NCBI GenBank assembly: GCA_023418995.1
Contig: JAEZYP010000044.1
Location: forward strand, 186,001-250,000
Length of the DNA stretch: 64,000 nt
Origin: Bacillota bacterium
Lineage (GTDB): Bacteria > Bacillota > Clostridia > Oscillospirales > Acutalibacteraceae
Direction: 5' to 3'
In this document: piece by piece, positions 10,647 through 18,400 of the stretch
Layout: every line of letters starts with the position of its first letter
Numbering within the stretch: position 1 is the first letter of the stretch
Program-made: the position numbers and the translations under genes
The notes under the pieces: model-generated
What the model was told of the DNA's origin: nothing
Seen by the model: only the letters and a program-made list of their open reading frames with translations
Database searches by the model: none

Positions 10647-10744
10647 ATTATTTATCATCGTGCTTGTCCTGCGAAATACCCCGGTTTTGTGTGGGGTAAC
10701 TTAGTGTAAATCAGAATTGCATTTCACGTTAAAACGGAGGTAGT

Positions 10745-11152
10745 ATGAAAAGACGAGAAGCAAGGGAACAGGCTTTTATCCTAATTTTTGAAAGAAGCAT
10801 CAACCATGATCCCACGCAGCAGATTATTGATGCGGCCGGACTTTCAGATGATATTATCATCGATGATTTTGCCGAAAAACTAGCCATGGGTGTAGAGGAA
10901 AACGAAGAGACTCTGGACGCGAGGATTGAGAAACATATCCGTGGCTGGAAGATGAACCGCCTTTCTAAAGTAGCCCTGTCCCTGCTGAAACTTGCAATCT
11001 ATGAAATTATATTTGAGAAGGATATTCCGGTAAGCGTTTCCATTAATGAAGCAATTGATCTCGCCAAAAAATATGGCGGTGCAGAAGACGCCCCCTTTGT
11101 AAACGGAGTGCTTGGGTCCGTGGCGAAGGAGCAGACCGATTCCAATGATTAA
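10745..11152 (+). CDS. nusB: Transcription antitermination factor NusB
   Basis: 135 residues, normal length. NusB with NusE (S10) binds boxA RNA in rRNA leaders and prevents early termination. The family N-terminus (MKRREAREQAFILIFE) and the C-terminal block VSINEAIDLAKKYGGAEDAPFVNGVLG are clear. An AACGGAGGTAGT ribosome binding site precedes the ATG. The stop overlaps the next ATG by 8 bp, starting a tightly packed nusB-xseA-xseB-ispA set. Confidence 0.96.
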   Translation: MKRREAREQAFILIFERSINHDPTQQIIDAAGLSDDIIIDDFAEKLAMGVEENEETLDARIEKHIRGWKMNRLSKVALSLLKLAIYEIIFEKDIPVSVSINEAIDLAKKYGGAEDAPFVNGVLGSVAKEQTDSND

Positions 11153-12089
11153 GATAGGCAGTACGCTTGGAATTGATACCAGCAATTATACCACTTCAGC
11201 GGCACTTTTTCACTCCGAGGTCCACTCAGTCACCCAGCAAAAGATGCTTCTCCCGGTGAAGCAGGGAGAATTGGGGCTCAGGCAAAGCGACGCGGTGTTT
11301 CACCATGTTCGTCAGCTGCCATTGGTGCTGGAACAGCTGCTTCAAGACAATTCGGATTCTATTCATGCGGTTGGCGCTTCCGACCGTCCGCGTTCAATAG
11401 ACGGTTCCTATATGCCGTGTTTTTCTGTAGGCTTAGGAACAGCAAAAGCAATTTCTCTTTCACTGGGAGTTCCTTTCCATTCTTTTTCCCATCAGGCGGG
11501 GCATATTGCCGCCGCTCTTTTTTCTGTGAAGCGTTTGGATTTGGTTTCTCACCCCTTTATCGCCTTTCACGTTTCCGGGGGTACAACAGAGGCGGTGTTG
11601 GTTGTTCCGGATAAGAATCAGATCTTCGATGCTACAATCATAGCAAAATCACTCGACCTAAAGGGAGGGCAGGCGGTTGATCGGGTTGGGTCCATGCTCG
11701 GTTTAACGTTTCCCTCCGGGAGAGAGCTGGAGGAGCTTGCATTAAATTCCAATTTTAGGTATAAAATAAAAGCGTCTATGAAAGGAGCGGACTGCTCGCT
11801 TTCCGGGGTCGAAAACCAATGCAGGAAAATGCTGGAATCCGGTGCTCCAAGAGAAGATATTGCGGCGTATTGCCTGCGGTTTATTTTAGCGGCGCTTGAC
11901 GCAATGACCTTAGAGCTGATTAAGCTGTATGGGAAATTGCCGCTGGTATTCGCCGGCGGAGTAATGTCGAACAGTATCATTCGCAATGCGCTCACCGAAA
12001 AATATGGCGCCTATTTTGCGTCGCCCGCTTTTTCCTGTGACAATGCGGCAGGAATTGCGGTTTTAACCTCGATTAAGGAGGCGGAGTAG
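11145..12089 (+). CDS. Kae1/TsaD-like protein (peptidase M22 family paralogue)
   Basis: 314 residues. The fold is that of TsaD/Kae1, the tRNA threonylcarbamoyl transferase, but this is a shorter paralogue found between nusB and xseA in Clostridia. Visible features are the N-terminal ATPase-type strand LGIDTSNYTTS, a metal motif HQAGH equivalent to HxxxH of TsaD, the phosphate loop SGGTTEAVL, and a late CDNAAGIAV equivalent to the third metal ligand region. The usual TsaD partners are not nearby. The ATG at 11145 overlaps nusB; AAGGAG lies 14 nt upstream, and a TTG at 11112 is less likely. The substrate is unknown, and it should not be called TsaD without checking for the true tsaD elsewhere. 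Confidence 0.8.
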   Translation: MIKIGSTLGIDTSNYTTSAALFHSEVHSVTQQKMLLPVKQGELGLRQSDAVFHHVRQLPLVLEQLLQDNSDSIHAVGASDRPRSIDGSYMPCFSVGLGTAKAISLSLGVPFHSFSHQAGHIAAALFSVKRLDLVSHPFIAFHVSGGTTEAVLVVPDKNQIFDATIIAKSLDLKGGQAVDRVGSMLGLTFPSGRELEELALNSNFRYKIKASMKGADCSLSGVENQCRKMLESGAPREDIAAYCLRFILAALDAMTLELIKLYGKLPLVFAGGVMSNSIIRNALTEKYGAYFASPAFSCDNAAGIAVLTSIKEAE

Positions 12090-12090
12090 C

Positions 12091-13308
12091 ATGTCCTATA
12101 CGCCGATTGTTTTAAGCGTGTCGCAATTAAACATGTACATCCGTGCTCAATTTGAAGGTGACGAAAATTTGGGGCATGTTTTTTTGTGCGGAGAGATATC
12201 CAATTTCACCAACCACTATAAATCAGGCCACCTTTATCTTTCCTTGAAAGACGAAAAAAGTGTAATCCGCGCGGTGATGTTCGCACTGAATGCCCGCAAG
12301 CTCCGCTTTTTGCCGCAGGATGGGATGAAGGTTATTGTTCGGGGAAGGGTCAGCGTATATGAAGCGACCGGTCAGTATCAGCTCTATATTGAGGATATGC
12401 AGCCAGATGGACTTGGCGCGCTGAATTTAGCGTTTGAACAGTTAAAGCGCAGGCTGGAGGCGGAAGGTCTCTTTTCTCAGGAAAGAAAGATGCCGATCCC
12501 GAAATATCCGGAACGTATCGGCGTGATTACATCTCCGACCGGAGCGGCGGTTCATGATATCACTACCATTTTAGCACGCCGCTATCCTTTGGCTGAGGTT
12601 GTGTTCTGCCCCGTGTTGGTGCAGGGCTCAGGTGCGGCGCCCCAGCTTGTCGAGGCATTAAACAGGTTTAACAGGCTTCAATGTGCGGATGTTATTATTC
12701 TGGGAAGAGGCGGCGGTTCGCTGGAGGATTTATGGCCGTTTAATGAGGAAGCGGTTGCGCGTGCGGTAGCGGAGTCTCAAATTCCCATTATTTCCGCTGT
12801 AGGTCACGAAACAGATTTTACAATTTGTGATTTTGTGGCTGATTTGCGCGCGCCGACGCCGTCTGCCGCGGCAGAGCTTGCAGTACCTGATTGCAACGAA
12901 TTGATGCAGAACGTACGCCAAGGGGCACAAGCTTTATATCAGAACATGCAAGCTAAGCTGGATACGCTAAAGCGAAGGCTGGATACATCGATTAGCAGTT
13001 ATTCATTCCAAAAGCCCCGGGAGCTGATTGATTTTCGCCGCATTCGGGTTGATCACACTGCCGCCAGGCTTTCGGTTGGTATCCGGCAGAAAATGGAGAT
13101 GTCGCGGACGTGCTTTTCCGCAGTCAGCGGGAGGCTGAACGCACTCAGTCCGCTGGCAACACTCTCAAGAGGATTCTGTATTGTCTATGACGAAAATGGA
13201 AAATCGGTGATAAAGGCAGCGCAAGTACAGGATCAGGAAAGGATTTCCGTGCGTTTTCAGGATGGAATTGTAGTATGTCTGGCGCAGGGCAGGGAGGATA
13301 GCGTATGA
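12091..13308 (+). CDS. xseA: Exodeoxyribonuclease VII large subunit
   Basis: 405 residues. It is the catalytic subunit of ExoVII, which degrades single-stranded DNA from both ends with XseB. The N-terminal OB fold (about residues 1-100, with GEISNFTNHYKSGHLYLSLKD) is followed by the catalytic domain containing GVITSPTGAAVHDI, RGGGSLEDLWPFN and the HETDFTICDFVADLRAPTPSAAAEL block, then a coiled-coil region. It starts one base after the upstream stop and overlaps xseB by 4 bp. Confidence 0.96.
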   Translation: MSYTPIVLSVSQLNMYIRAQFEGDENLGHVFLCGEISNFTNHYKSGHLYLSLKDEKSVIRAVMFALNARKLRFLPQDGMKVIVRGRVSVYEATGQYQLYIEDMQPDGLGALNLAFEQLKRRLEAEGLFSQERKMPIPKYPERIGVITSPTGAAVHDITTILARRYPLAEVVFCPVLVQGSGAAPQLVEALNRFNRLQCADVIILGRGGGSLEDLWPFNEEAVARAVAESQIPIISAVGHETDFTICDFVADLRAPTPSAAAELAVPDCNELMQNVRQGAQALYQNMQAKLDTLKRRLDTSISSYSFQKPRELIDFRRIRVDHTAARLSVGIRQKMEMSRTCFSAVSGRLNALSPLATLSRGFCIVYDENGKSVIKAAQVQDQERISVRFQDGIVVCLAQGREDSV

Positions 13309-13520
13309 AAAAGGATATGTCATTTGAGTCCGCAATGGAGAGGCTGGAAGAAATCGTAAGCAAATTGGAAAGCGGAAACGAATCACTCGAGGCTTCTCTG
13401 AAGCTGTTTGAGGAAGGCTCCGCGCTAGCTTCTCTGTGTTACGGAAGGCTCCACAAAGCGGAGCAGAAAATAAAGCAAATAACGGAATTTGAAGAAACAG
13501 ACGGTGATCAGAATGCATAG
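13305..13520 (+). CDS. xseB: Exodeoxyribonuclease VII small subunit
   Basis: 71 residues. The pattern SFESAMERLEEIVSKLESGNESLEASLKLFEEG is diagnostic. It forms helical chains around the XseA coiled coil. The ATG overlaps the xseA TGA, ensuring coupled translation. The 3' end overlaps the ispA start region by a few bases. Confidence 0.95.
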   Translation: MKKDMSFESAMERLEEIVSKLESGNESLEASLKLFEEGSALASLCYGRLHKAEQKIKQITEFEETDGDQNA

Positions 13521-14400
13521 CCTCCGCAAAAAAGACTACATTACCATGATTGAACAGAGATTAAGCGAGTATGTTCCGGAGCAGGAGCTGATGCAGGCTG
13601 ATTTATTTCATGCCATGCGCTACAGTCTGCTGGCGGGCGGAAAAAGAATCCGCCCCATTCTTGTTTTGGAGTTTTGTCATGTTCTGGGCGGGGATATTAA
13701 AGCGGCTTTGCCGTTTGCCTGCGCGGTGGAAATGATTCATACCTACTCCCTGATTCATGACGACCTTCCCTGTATGGATAATGATGATATGCGGCGCGGA
13801 AAACCTTCCAACCATAAGGCGTTCGGAGAAAGTACGGCGCTGCTTGCCGGGGACGCTCTGCTGACGAAGGCTTTCGAAGTTATGCTGTCACCTGAGGCTG
13901 TAAGGCTTGCCGGGGCGCAGCATGCCGCGCAGGCCGCGGGAATTCTTGCACAGGCGGCCGGTGGTCACGGGATGATCGGAGGTCAGGTAATTGACTTGAT
14001 GAGCGAGGGAAAAGCTGTTTCCCTCGATACGCTTAAAAGGATGGACGAATGCAAAACGGGGGCGCTGATTATAGCGGCAGCAAAAATGGGCTGTGTTCTT
14101 GGCGGAGCGAACGAGGAACGGCTTACAGCGGCGGAGATTTACGCCCGTTCAATCGGTCTTGCATTTCAAATTGTTGACGATATTCTTGACGTCACCGGAG
14201 ATACCCAAACCCTCGGCAAGCCGGTAGGCAGTGATCAGGAGAATGATAAATGCACATATGTTACCTGCCTTGGGCTGAAAAATGCGAAAAGAATGGTAGA
14301 TGATTTGACGGAAACCGCCATAGAATCCCTTATTTGTTTCGGTAACGGTTCGGAGCATCTGGTTGAGTTGGCAAAAGAATTGACGATGCGTAAGAATTAA
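13513..14400 (+). CDS. ispA: Farnesyl/geranyl diphosphate synthase (polyprenyl synthetase)
   Basis: 295 residues. It condenses isopentenyl diphosphate with allylic diphosphates to make farnesyl diphosphate for lipid carriers and quinones. The first aspartate motif is DDLPCMD (D83, D84, D89) and the second is VDDILD. GGKRIRP is the substrate-binding block. The ATG at 13513 is preceded by GGTGAT; a TTG at 13489 is an alternative. It follows xseB as in many Firmicutes, but dxs, the usual next gene, is absent. An insertion sequence begins 24 bp after the stop, and the 26-bp target duplication starts with the ispA TAA itself. Confidence 0.94.
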   Translation: MHSLRKKDYITMIEQRLSEYVPEQELMQADLFHAMRYSLLAGGKRIRPILVLEFCHVLGGDIKAALPFACAVEMIHTYSLIHDDLPCMDNDDMRRGKPSNHKAFGESTALLAGDALLTKAFEVMLSPEAVRLAGAQHAAQAAGILAQAAGGHGMIGGQVIDLMSEGKAVSLDTLKRMDECKTGALIIAAAKMGCVLGGANEERLTAAEIYARSIGLAFQIVDDILDVTGDTQTLGKPVGSDQENDKCTYVTCLGLKNAKRMVDDLTETAIESLICFGNGSEHLVELAKELTMRKN

Positions 14401-14423
14401 AGAATATCTCCATGTTTCTTGAC
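14398..14423 (+). repeat. Target-site duplication, left copy (26 bp)
   Basis: Identical to 15486-15511. It starts with the ispA stop codon and ends in TTGAC. Long duplications of this size fit the IS1202-like group rather than classical short-duplication elements. Confidence 0.9.
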
Positions 14424-14433
14424 TGTAGGTTTG

Positions 14434-15369
14434 TCAAACATTTTGGACGGTAAAGGAATGAAGAAATTCAACAGGAGAAAGCCAACGAAGCGGGCGCATC
14501 GGTAGACTGTTGGAGCGATTTTGGTGGGCAGCTAGCTGCCCACCAAAATCGGCGCGAGAATAAAAGCTGTGCTTGTCATAGAAACGTTTCTGGTCTTCAC
14601 GGTGGCTGCGTTCCACTTTACCGTTATGCCTTGGAGTGTAGGGACGGATGAGCTTGTGACGAATCTGTAATTTGGCGGCAGTGGCCTCGAACAACGTCTG
14701 CAGGTTTTTCTTTGACGGAGAAAATCGGTTGGTAAATTCAAAGCCATTGTCGGTCTGAATGCATTCCACACGCACGCCGCGGCGTGCAAACCATTGGACA
14801 GCATTTTTCAGGAAATCAGCGGAAGAGTAGGTACTTTGCTCTGTGTAAGCCCCTAAGAAACGCAAGCGGGAATATTCGTCGATGGCTGTATATTGAAACA
14901 AACGAAGCTCTGAATCAGCGATACAGCGCCGGGGAACAACTTTGACGTCAATCTGGACTCGTTCGCCGGGATGAGTCATCTGTTCGTAAGGCTTTGGCTG
15001 ATACTTTTTCTTTGGCTTCGTTTCTGGAAACATGCCAAGACGGCGCATGACGCGGAACAGGCTTTCCGGGCATCGCCGGTAGCCACGCTGCCGCAGGCGG
15101 TGCCACAACTCAATCATACCCAGTTCGGGGTTCCTGCGGCGCATGTCTCGAATCAGTTTCAATTCTTCCTCTGTATGCTGGTTTGGATTGCTGTGAGGCC
15201 TACGCGACTGGCAGGAAAGAGATGCCAGCGTACCATCGTATCGGGCTTTCCAAAAGTAAATGTAGGAACGAGCTCTATTATATTTCCGGCTGGCCCGGCT
15301 TACCCCGAATTTCTCCGCGTAGCGAATTAGTGATTGCCTGTACTTCATTTCCTGTGTTACACTGTTCAT
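14434..15369 (-). CDS. IS481-like DDE transposase
   Basis: 311 residues. An N-terminal helix-turn-helix (FGVSRASRKYNRARSYIYFWKARYDG) is followed by a second DNA-binding region, then an rve/RNase H-fold catalytic core with all three acidic residues visible: D in VQIDVKVV, D in IQTDNGFEF, and E in NGKVERSHRED. The ATG at 15369 has AAAGGAAG upstream. The stop lies 10 bp inside the left end of the element. Annotation pipelines often call such proteins IS481 family. The long target duplication suggests an affiliation with the IS1202 group instead. A perfect 36-bp palindrome lies inside the gene (14516-14551). Confidence 0.92.
   Translation of the reverse strand: MNSVTQEMKYRQSLIRYAEKFGVSRASRKYNRARSYIYFWKARYDGTLASLSCQSRRPHSNPNQHTEEELKLIRDMRRRNPELGMIELWHRLRQRGYRRCPESLFRVMRRLGMFPETKPKKKYQPKPYEQMTHPGERVQIDVKVVPRRCIADSELRLFQYTAIDEYSRLRFLGAYTEQSTYSSADFLKNAVQWFARRGVRVECIQTDNGFEFTNRFSPSKKNLQTLFEATAAKLQIRHKLIRPYTPRHNGKVERSHREDQKRFYDKHSFYSRADFGGQLAAHQNRSNSLPMRPLRWLSPVEFLHSFTVQNV
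14516..14551. repeat. Perfect 36-bp palindrome inside the transposase gene
   Basis: Two 18-bp arms with no spacer, centred between 14533 and 14534. It codes for the residues around DFGGQLAAHQNR. It could extrude as a cruciform or form a very stable hairpin in the transposase mRNA. Confidence 0.9.
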
Positions 15370-15485
15370 GCAGGAATGAACACTTCCTTTCGGCCGAATT
15401 AGGTGTGGTAACTCAATTCTAACCGATGTGTCTCATTCCTGTCTCTTTTTTTCTTAATTTGTCCAATATGTATTGTAGTCCTACA

Positions 15486-15511
15486 TAAAGAATATCTCCA
15501 TGTTTCTTGAC
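15486..15511 (+). repeat. Target-site duplication, right copy (26 bp)
   Basis: Identical to 14398-14423. Its last five bases are the first five of the -35 box of the rplU promoter. Confidence 0.9.
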
Positions 15512-15535
15512 AAAGTTGACGCGATATGATAATAT
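15507..15535 (+). promoter_or_regulatory. SigA promoter of rplU-prp-rpmA
   Basis: TTGACA, 17-bp spacer, TAATAT, one of the best promoters in the window. The transcript would have a leader of about 75 nt (15542-15617) with a small palindrome CTCTTAAGAG and an ATAAT/ATTAT hairpin. The leader position fits the L21-leader RNA of Firmicutes, but I cannot confirm its consensus by eye. Confidence 0.8.
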
Positions 15536-15617
15536 TGTTAAGCCGCATATTACGGGCTCTTAAGAGGGAAACCCGCCCGATAATAGCGAGATTATAGAAA
15601 AGGCAGGACCTTTAACC

Positions 15618-15926
15618 ATGTTTGCAGTGATTGAAACAGGCGGCAAGCAGTACAAGGTACAGAATGACGATGTCATCTTTGTAGAAAAGCTTGCGGTAGA
15701 AGCAGATTCCTCAGTCGACTTTAAAGTGATAGCACTTGGTAGCGACGACGGTCTTAAAATCGGCAGCCCATATGTAAACGGAGCTACCGTAACAGGTAAA
15801 GTTCTTAAGAACGGCAAGGCAAAGAAAATTACAGTTTTAACTTACAAATCCAAAAAGTGCGAGAAGCGCAAAATGGGTCACAGACAGCCGTACACAAAGG
15901 TACAGATCACCGCAATTAACGCATAA
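15618..15926 (+). CDS. rplU: 50S ribosomal protein L21
   Basis: 102 residues, normal length. L21 binds 23S rRNA. The N-terminus [14 protein letters not shown] and the C-terminal [19 protein letters not shown] are diagnostic. AGGAC precedes the ATG at a suitable distance. It is the first gene of the standard rplU-prp-rpmA operon. Confidence 0.98.
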   Translation: MFAVIETGGKQYKVQNDDVIFVEKLAVEADSSVDFKVIALGSDDGLKIGSPYVNGATVTGKVLKNGKAKKITVLTYKSKKCEKRKMGHRQPYTKVQITAINA

Positions 15927-15931
15927 TTGAA

Positions 15932-16246
15932 ATGATTTGTGCTGAGTTTTATACCGAGCCGAAGGGCGAGATTGTCGGTTTTAAGATCAGCGGTCACAAC
16001 GGGAAGGCTGGCAGCGATATTATCTGCGCAGCGGTGTCTTCCGCGGCATATATGGCTGTGAATACAATTACCGACATTATTCAAGCAGACGCTCAGGTTA
16101 CCGTAGAAGACGGTTATATGCTTATAACCGTATCCTCGGAAAAGGCGAAAGCCTGCCGCATCATTTTTGCGGGACTAAAGCTTCATCTTTTGGGGCTTGA
16201 AGAACAATATCCAAAGAATATTCATGTATGCTATATGGAGGTGTAA
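15932..16246 (+). CDS. prp: Ribosomal-processing cysteine protease Prp
   Basis: 104 residues. Prp cleaves the N-terminal extension of ribosomal protein L27 in Firmicutes. The catalytic pair is visible in SGHNGKAGSDIICAAVSS: the His of GH and the Cys of IICAA. It begins 5 nt after rplU and ends 3 nt before rpmA. The adjacent L27 carries the extension it should cleave. Confidence 0.95.
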   Translation: MICAEFYTEPKGEIVGFKISGHNGKAGSDIICAAVSSAAYMAVNTITDIIQADAQVTVEDGYMLITVSSEKAKACRIIFAGLKLHLLGLEEQYPKNIHVCYMEV

Positions 16247-16249
16247 GTT

Positions 16250-16534
16250 ATGCTAAAAATAAATATTCAGTTATTTGCTCATAAAAAGGGAATGGGTTCC
16301 ACCAAGAACGGACGTGATTCAGAATCTAAGCGTCTTGGTGTAAAGCGCGCAGACGGGCAGTTTGTTCTGGCCGGTAATATCCTGGTAAAACAGCGCGGCA
16401 CACATATCCATCCGGGCGAGAACGTGGGCATCGGTTCCGATGACACTCTTTTTGCACTCGTCAGTGGCAATGTGAAGTTTGAGCGTTATGGCCGTGATCG
16501 CAAGAAGGTCAGTGTATACGCTTCTGAGCAGTAA
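16250..16534 (+). CDS. rpmA: 50S ribosomal protein L27 with cleavable N-terminal extension
   Basis: 94 residues. The start MLKINIQLF is the extension removed by Prp after the Phe, leaving [15 protein letters not shown] as the mature N-terminus that reaches the peptidyl-transferase centre. GGAGGTGTAAGTT precedes the ATG. A strong terminator follows the stop. Confidence 0.98.
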   Translation: MLKINIQLFAHKKGMGSTKNGRDSESKRLGVKRADGQFVLAGNILVKQRGTHIHPGENVGIGSDDTLFALVSGNVKFERYGRDRKKVSVYASEQ

Positions 16535-16551
16535 TTTATAACATGCTTATT

Positions 16552-16584
16552 AAAATCCCGGGCAAAAATTGCCCGGGATTTTTT
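16552..16584 (+). terminator. Intrinsic terminator after rpmA
   Basis: Long stem AATCCCGGGCAA with TTGCCCGGGATT, 3-nt loop, A run before and T6 after. Confidence 0.92.
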
Positions 16585-16611
16585 GGCTTTTTTAAGATAA
16601 TATGGTATACT
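16583..16611 (+). promoter_or_regulatory. Probable promoter of obgE
   Basis: TTGGCT, 17-bp spacer, TATACT with an upstream TG (extended -10). It overlaps the T run of the rpmA terminator, so obgE and downstream genes can be expressed separately. Confidence 0.55.
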
Positions 16612-16666
16612 AACATATGATAACTATAATTAGGAAATGTAGTAAAAAGGAATGGCGGTAACTCAG

Positions 16667-17938
16667 ATGTTTATCGATAGCGCAAAAATTAAAATAAAAG
16701 CGGGCGACGGAGGCGCGGGAAAGGTTTCTTTTCATCGTGAAAAGTTTATCGCTTCCGGCGGTCCGGATGGCGGAGACGGAGGGCGCGGCGGGAATATCGT
16801 GTTCCAGGTTGACGACAACCTTTCCACTTTGGCAGATTTTCGGTACAAAAGAAAATATATCGCGCAAAACGGCGGCGACGGAATGGGCAAGCGCTGTTAC
16901 GGAAAAAAAGCGGACGACCTGATTATCAAAGTTCCGAGGGGAACTTTGCTCAAGGACGCAGAGACGGGTAGATTGGTTGCGGATCTTTCTGCTGACGAAC
17001 CTCAGGTAATTGCAAAAGGCGGTCGGGGAGGATGGGGAAACGCTCATTTCGCCACGCCGACCCGTCAGACACCGCGCTTTGCCAAGCCTGGAATTCCCGG
17101 GGAATCTATGGACTTGCAGTTAGAATTAAAGCTGTTGGCAGATGTCGGTCTGGTTGGATATCCGAATGTCGGAAAGTCGACGCTTGTTTCTGTTGTCAGC
17201 GAAGCAAAGCCTACCATAGCAAATTACCATTTTACAACAATTACTCCTGTCTTGGGTGTTGTCCGAATGGGAGAGGGACAGTCTTTTGTAATTGCTGACA
17301 TTCCCGGTTTGATCGAGGGTGCCGGAGAAGGCGTTGGGCTTGGTCACCAGTTTCTGCGCCATGTAGAGCGGTGCAGAATGCTGGTTCATATTGTTGATAT
17401 ATCCGGCAGTGAAGGCCGTGACCCGAAAGAGGACTTTAAGATCATCAATCAGGAGCTGGAAAAGTTCAATCCGGAGCTTGCGAAAAGACCGATGCTGGTT
17501 GCGGGAAACAAATGTGATTTGGCGACCGAGGAGCAAATCACAGATTTTCAAAGCTTTACGGAGCAGCAGGGTTATGAATTTTTCCCGATTATGGCGGCGA
17601 TCCGTTATCAGGTGGATCCCCTGCTAAACCGGATTACGGAAATGCTGAGCAAGCTGCCGCCGGTAAAGCAATTCGAGCCTGAGCCGCAAAGGCTTACTCC
17701 TGCGGAGGAAATCGGGCAGAATAAGGTTACGGTTACAAACAACGACGGTGTATTTGCAGTTGAGGGTGAGTGGCTGCTGCAGGTGATAAACTCTGTGAAT
17801 TTTGATGATTATGAATCGCTGCAGTATTTCCAGCGTGTGCTCATTAACTCCGGGGTAATCGACGCTTTGAGAGAAGCGGGAATTCAGGAGGGCGACACTG
17901 TCAGCATCTACGATATTGAGTTTGATTTTATGGAATAA
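16667..17938 (+). CDS. obgE: GTPase Obg
   Basis: 423 residues. It is an essential ribosome-associated GTPase involved in 50S assembly and the stringent response. The glycine-rich Obg domain (AGDGGAGKVSFHREKF, GGPDGGDGGRGG) is followed by the G domain with G1 GYPNVGKST, G3 DIPGLIEGA and G4 NKCD, then a C-terminal OCT domain. I start at ATG 16667, giving MFIDSAKIKIKAGDGG like other Obg proteins. The in-frame ATG at 16652 adds five residues, but the purine-rich AAAAAGGA directly abuts it. Confidence 0.95.
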   Translation: MFIDSAKIKIKAGDGGAGKVSFHREKFIASGGPDGGDGGRGGNIVFQVDDNLSTLADFRYKRKYIAQNGGDGMGKRCYGKKADDLIIKVPRGTLLKDAETGRLVADLSADEPQVIAKGGRGGWGNAHFATPTRQTPRFAKPGIPGESMDLQLELKLLADVGLVGYPNVGKSTLVSVVSEAKPTIANYHFTTITPVLGVVRMGEGQSFVIADIPGLIEGAGEGVGLGHQFLRHVERCRMLVHIVDISGSEGRDPKEDFKIINQELEKFNPELAKRPMLVAGNKCDLATEEQITDFQSFTEQQGYEFFPIMAAIRYQVDPLLNRITEMLSKLPPVKQFEPEPQRLTPAEEIGQNKVTVTNNDGVFAVEGEWLLQVINSVNFDDYESLQYFQRVLINSGVIDALREAGIQEGDTVSIYDIEFDFME

Positions 17939-17977
17939 TATTCCTTTGCTTTTATAAATGAGAATGGATGTGTTTGT

Positions 17978-18391
17978 TTGGAACGTTTTTATGTTGCGGA
18001 ATGTGATCCGAAGCGGTTAAGCCCTTTAACCCTTGCTTTTGTGGGTGACGGCGTATATGAACTGTTTGTAAGGGAACGCTTGGTATGTCAGGCAAATTGT
18101 CCGGTAAATTCGCTTCATAAGAAATCGGTAGCCCAGGTTTGCTGTTCCGCACAGGCGAAGGCGTCGCAAAAGCTTCTTCCGCTTTTATCGGAAGAAGAAA
18201 AGGAGATATATATGCGCGGGAGGAATGCGCACACTAATCATGTGCCGAAAAACGCGAACCCTGCGGATTATCACGCGGCAACCGCTTTTGAAGCTTTATT
18301 CGGGTATGTTTATTTATGCGGCAGAATCGACCGGCTGCGTGAACTGTTTCATTTGACGTGTGAACAGGAAGAATCTGTTTCGATATCGTGA
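17978..18391 (+). CDS. mrnC: Mini-ribonuclease 3
   Basis: 137 residues. MrnC is the RNase III-like enzyme that matures 23S rRNA ends in Firmicutes but lacks a double-stranded RNA-binding domain. The block LAFVGDGVYELFVRERLV contains the catalytic Asp, and later KNANPADYHAATAFEALFGYVYL holds the second acidic cluster. The start is TTG 17978 with GGATG upstream; no in-frame ATG precedes it. It is usually placed next to cysS, which is not here. Confidence 0.92.
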   Translation: MERFYVAECDPKRLSPLTLAFVGDGVYELFVRERLVCQANCPVNSLHKKSVAQVCCSAQAKASQKLLPLLSEEEKEIYMRGRNAHTNHVPKNANPADYHAATAFEALFGYVYLCGRIDRLRELFHLTCEQEESVSIS

Positions 18392-18400
18392 GGTGTGATT

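Larger units (their letters stand above)
14424..15485. mobile_element. Insertion sequence, 1,062 bp, IS481/IS1202-like
   Basis: The element begins TGTAGG and ends CCTACA. The terminal 25 bp form imperfect inverted repeats with 18 of 25 positions matching (14424-14448 and 15461-15485, both ending in TTGGAC on the inner side). It carries one transposase gene on the minus strand and is flanked by a 26-bp direct repeat. The intact gene, clear ends and perfect duplication suggest recent insertion. It sits between ispA and rplU without breaking either coding region. Confidence 0.9.
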
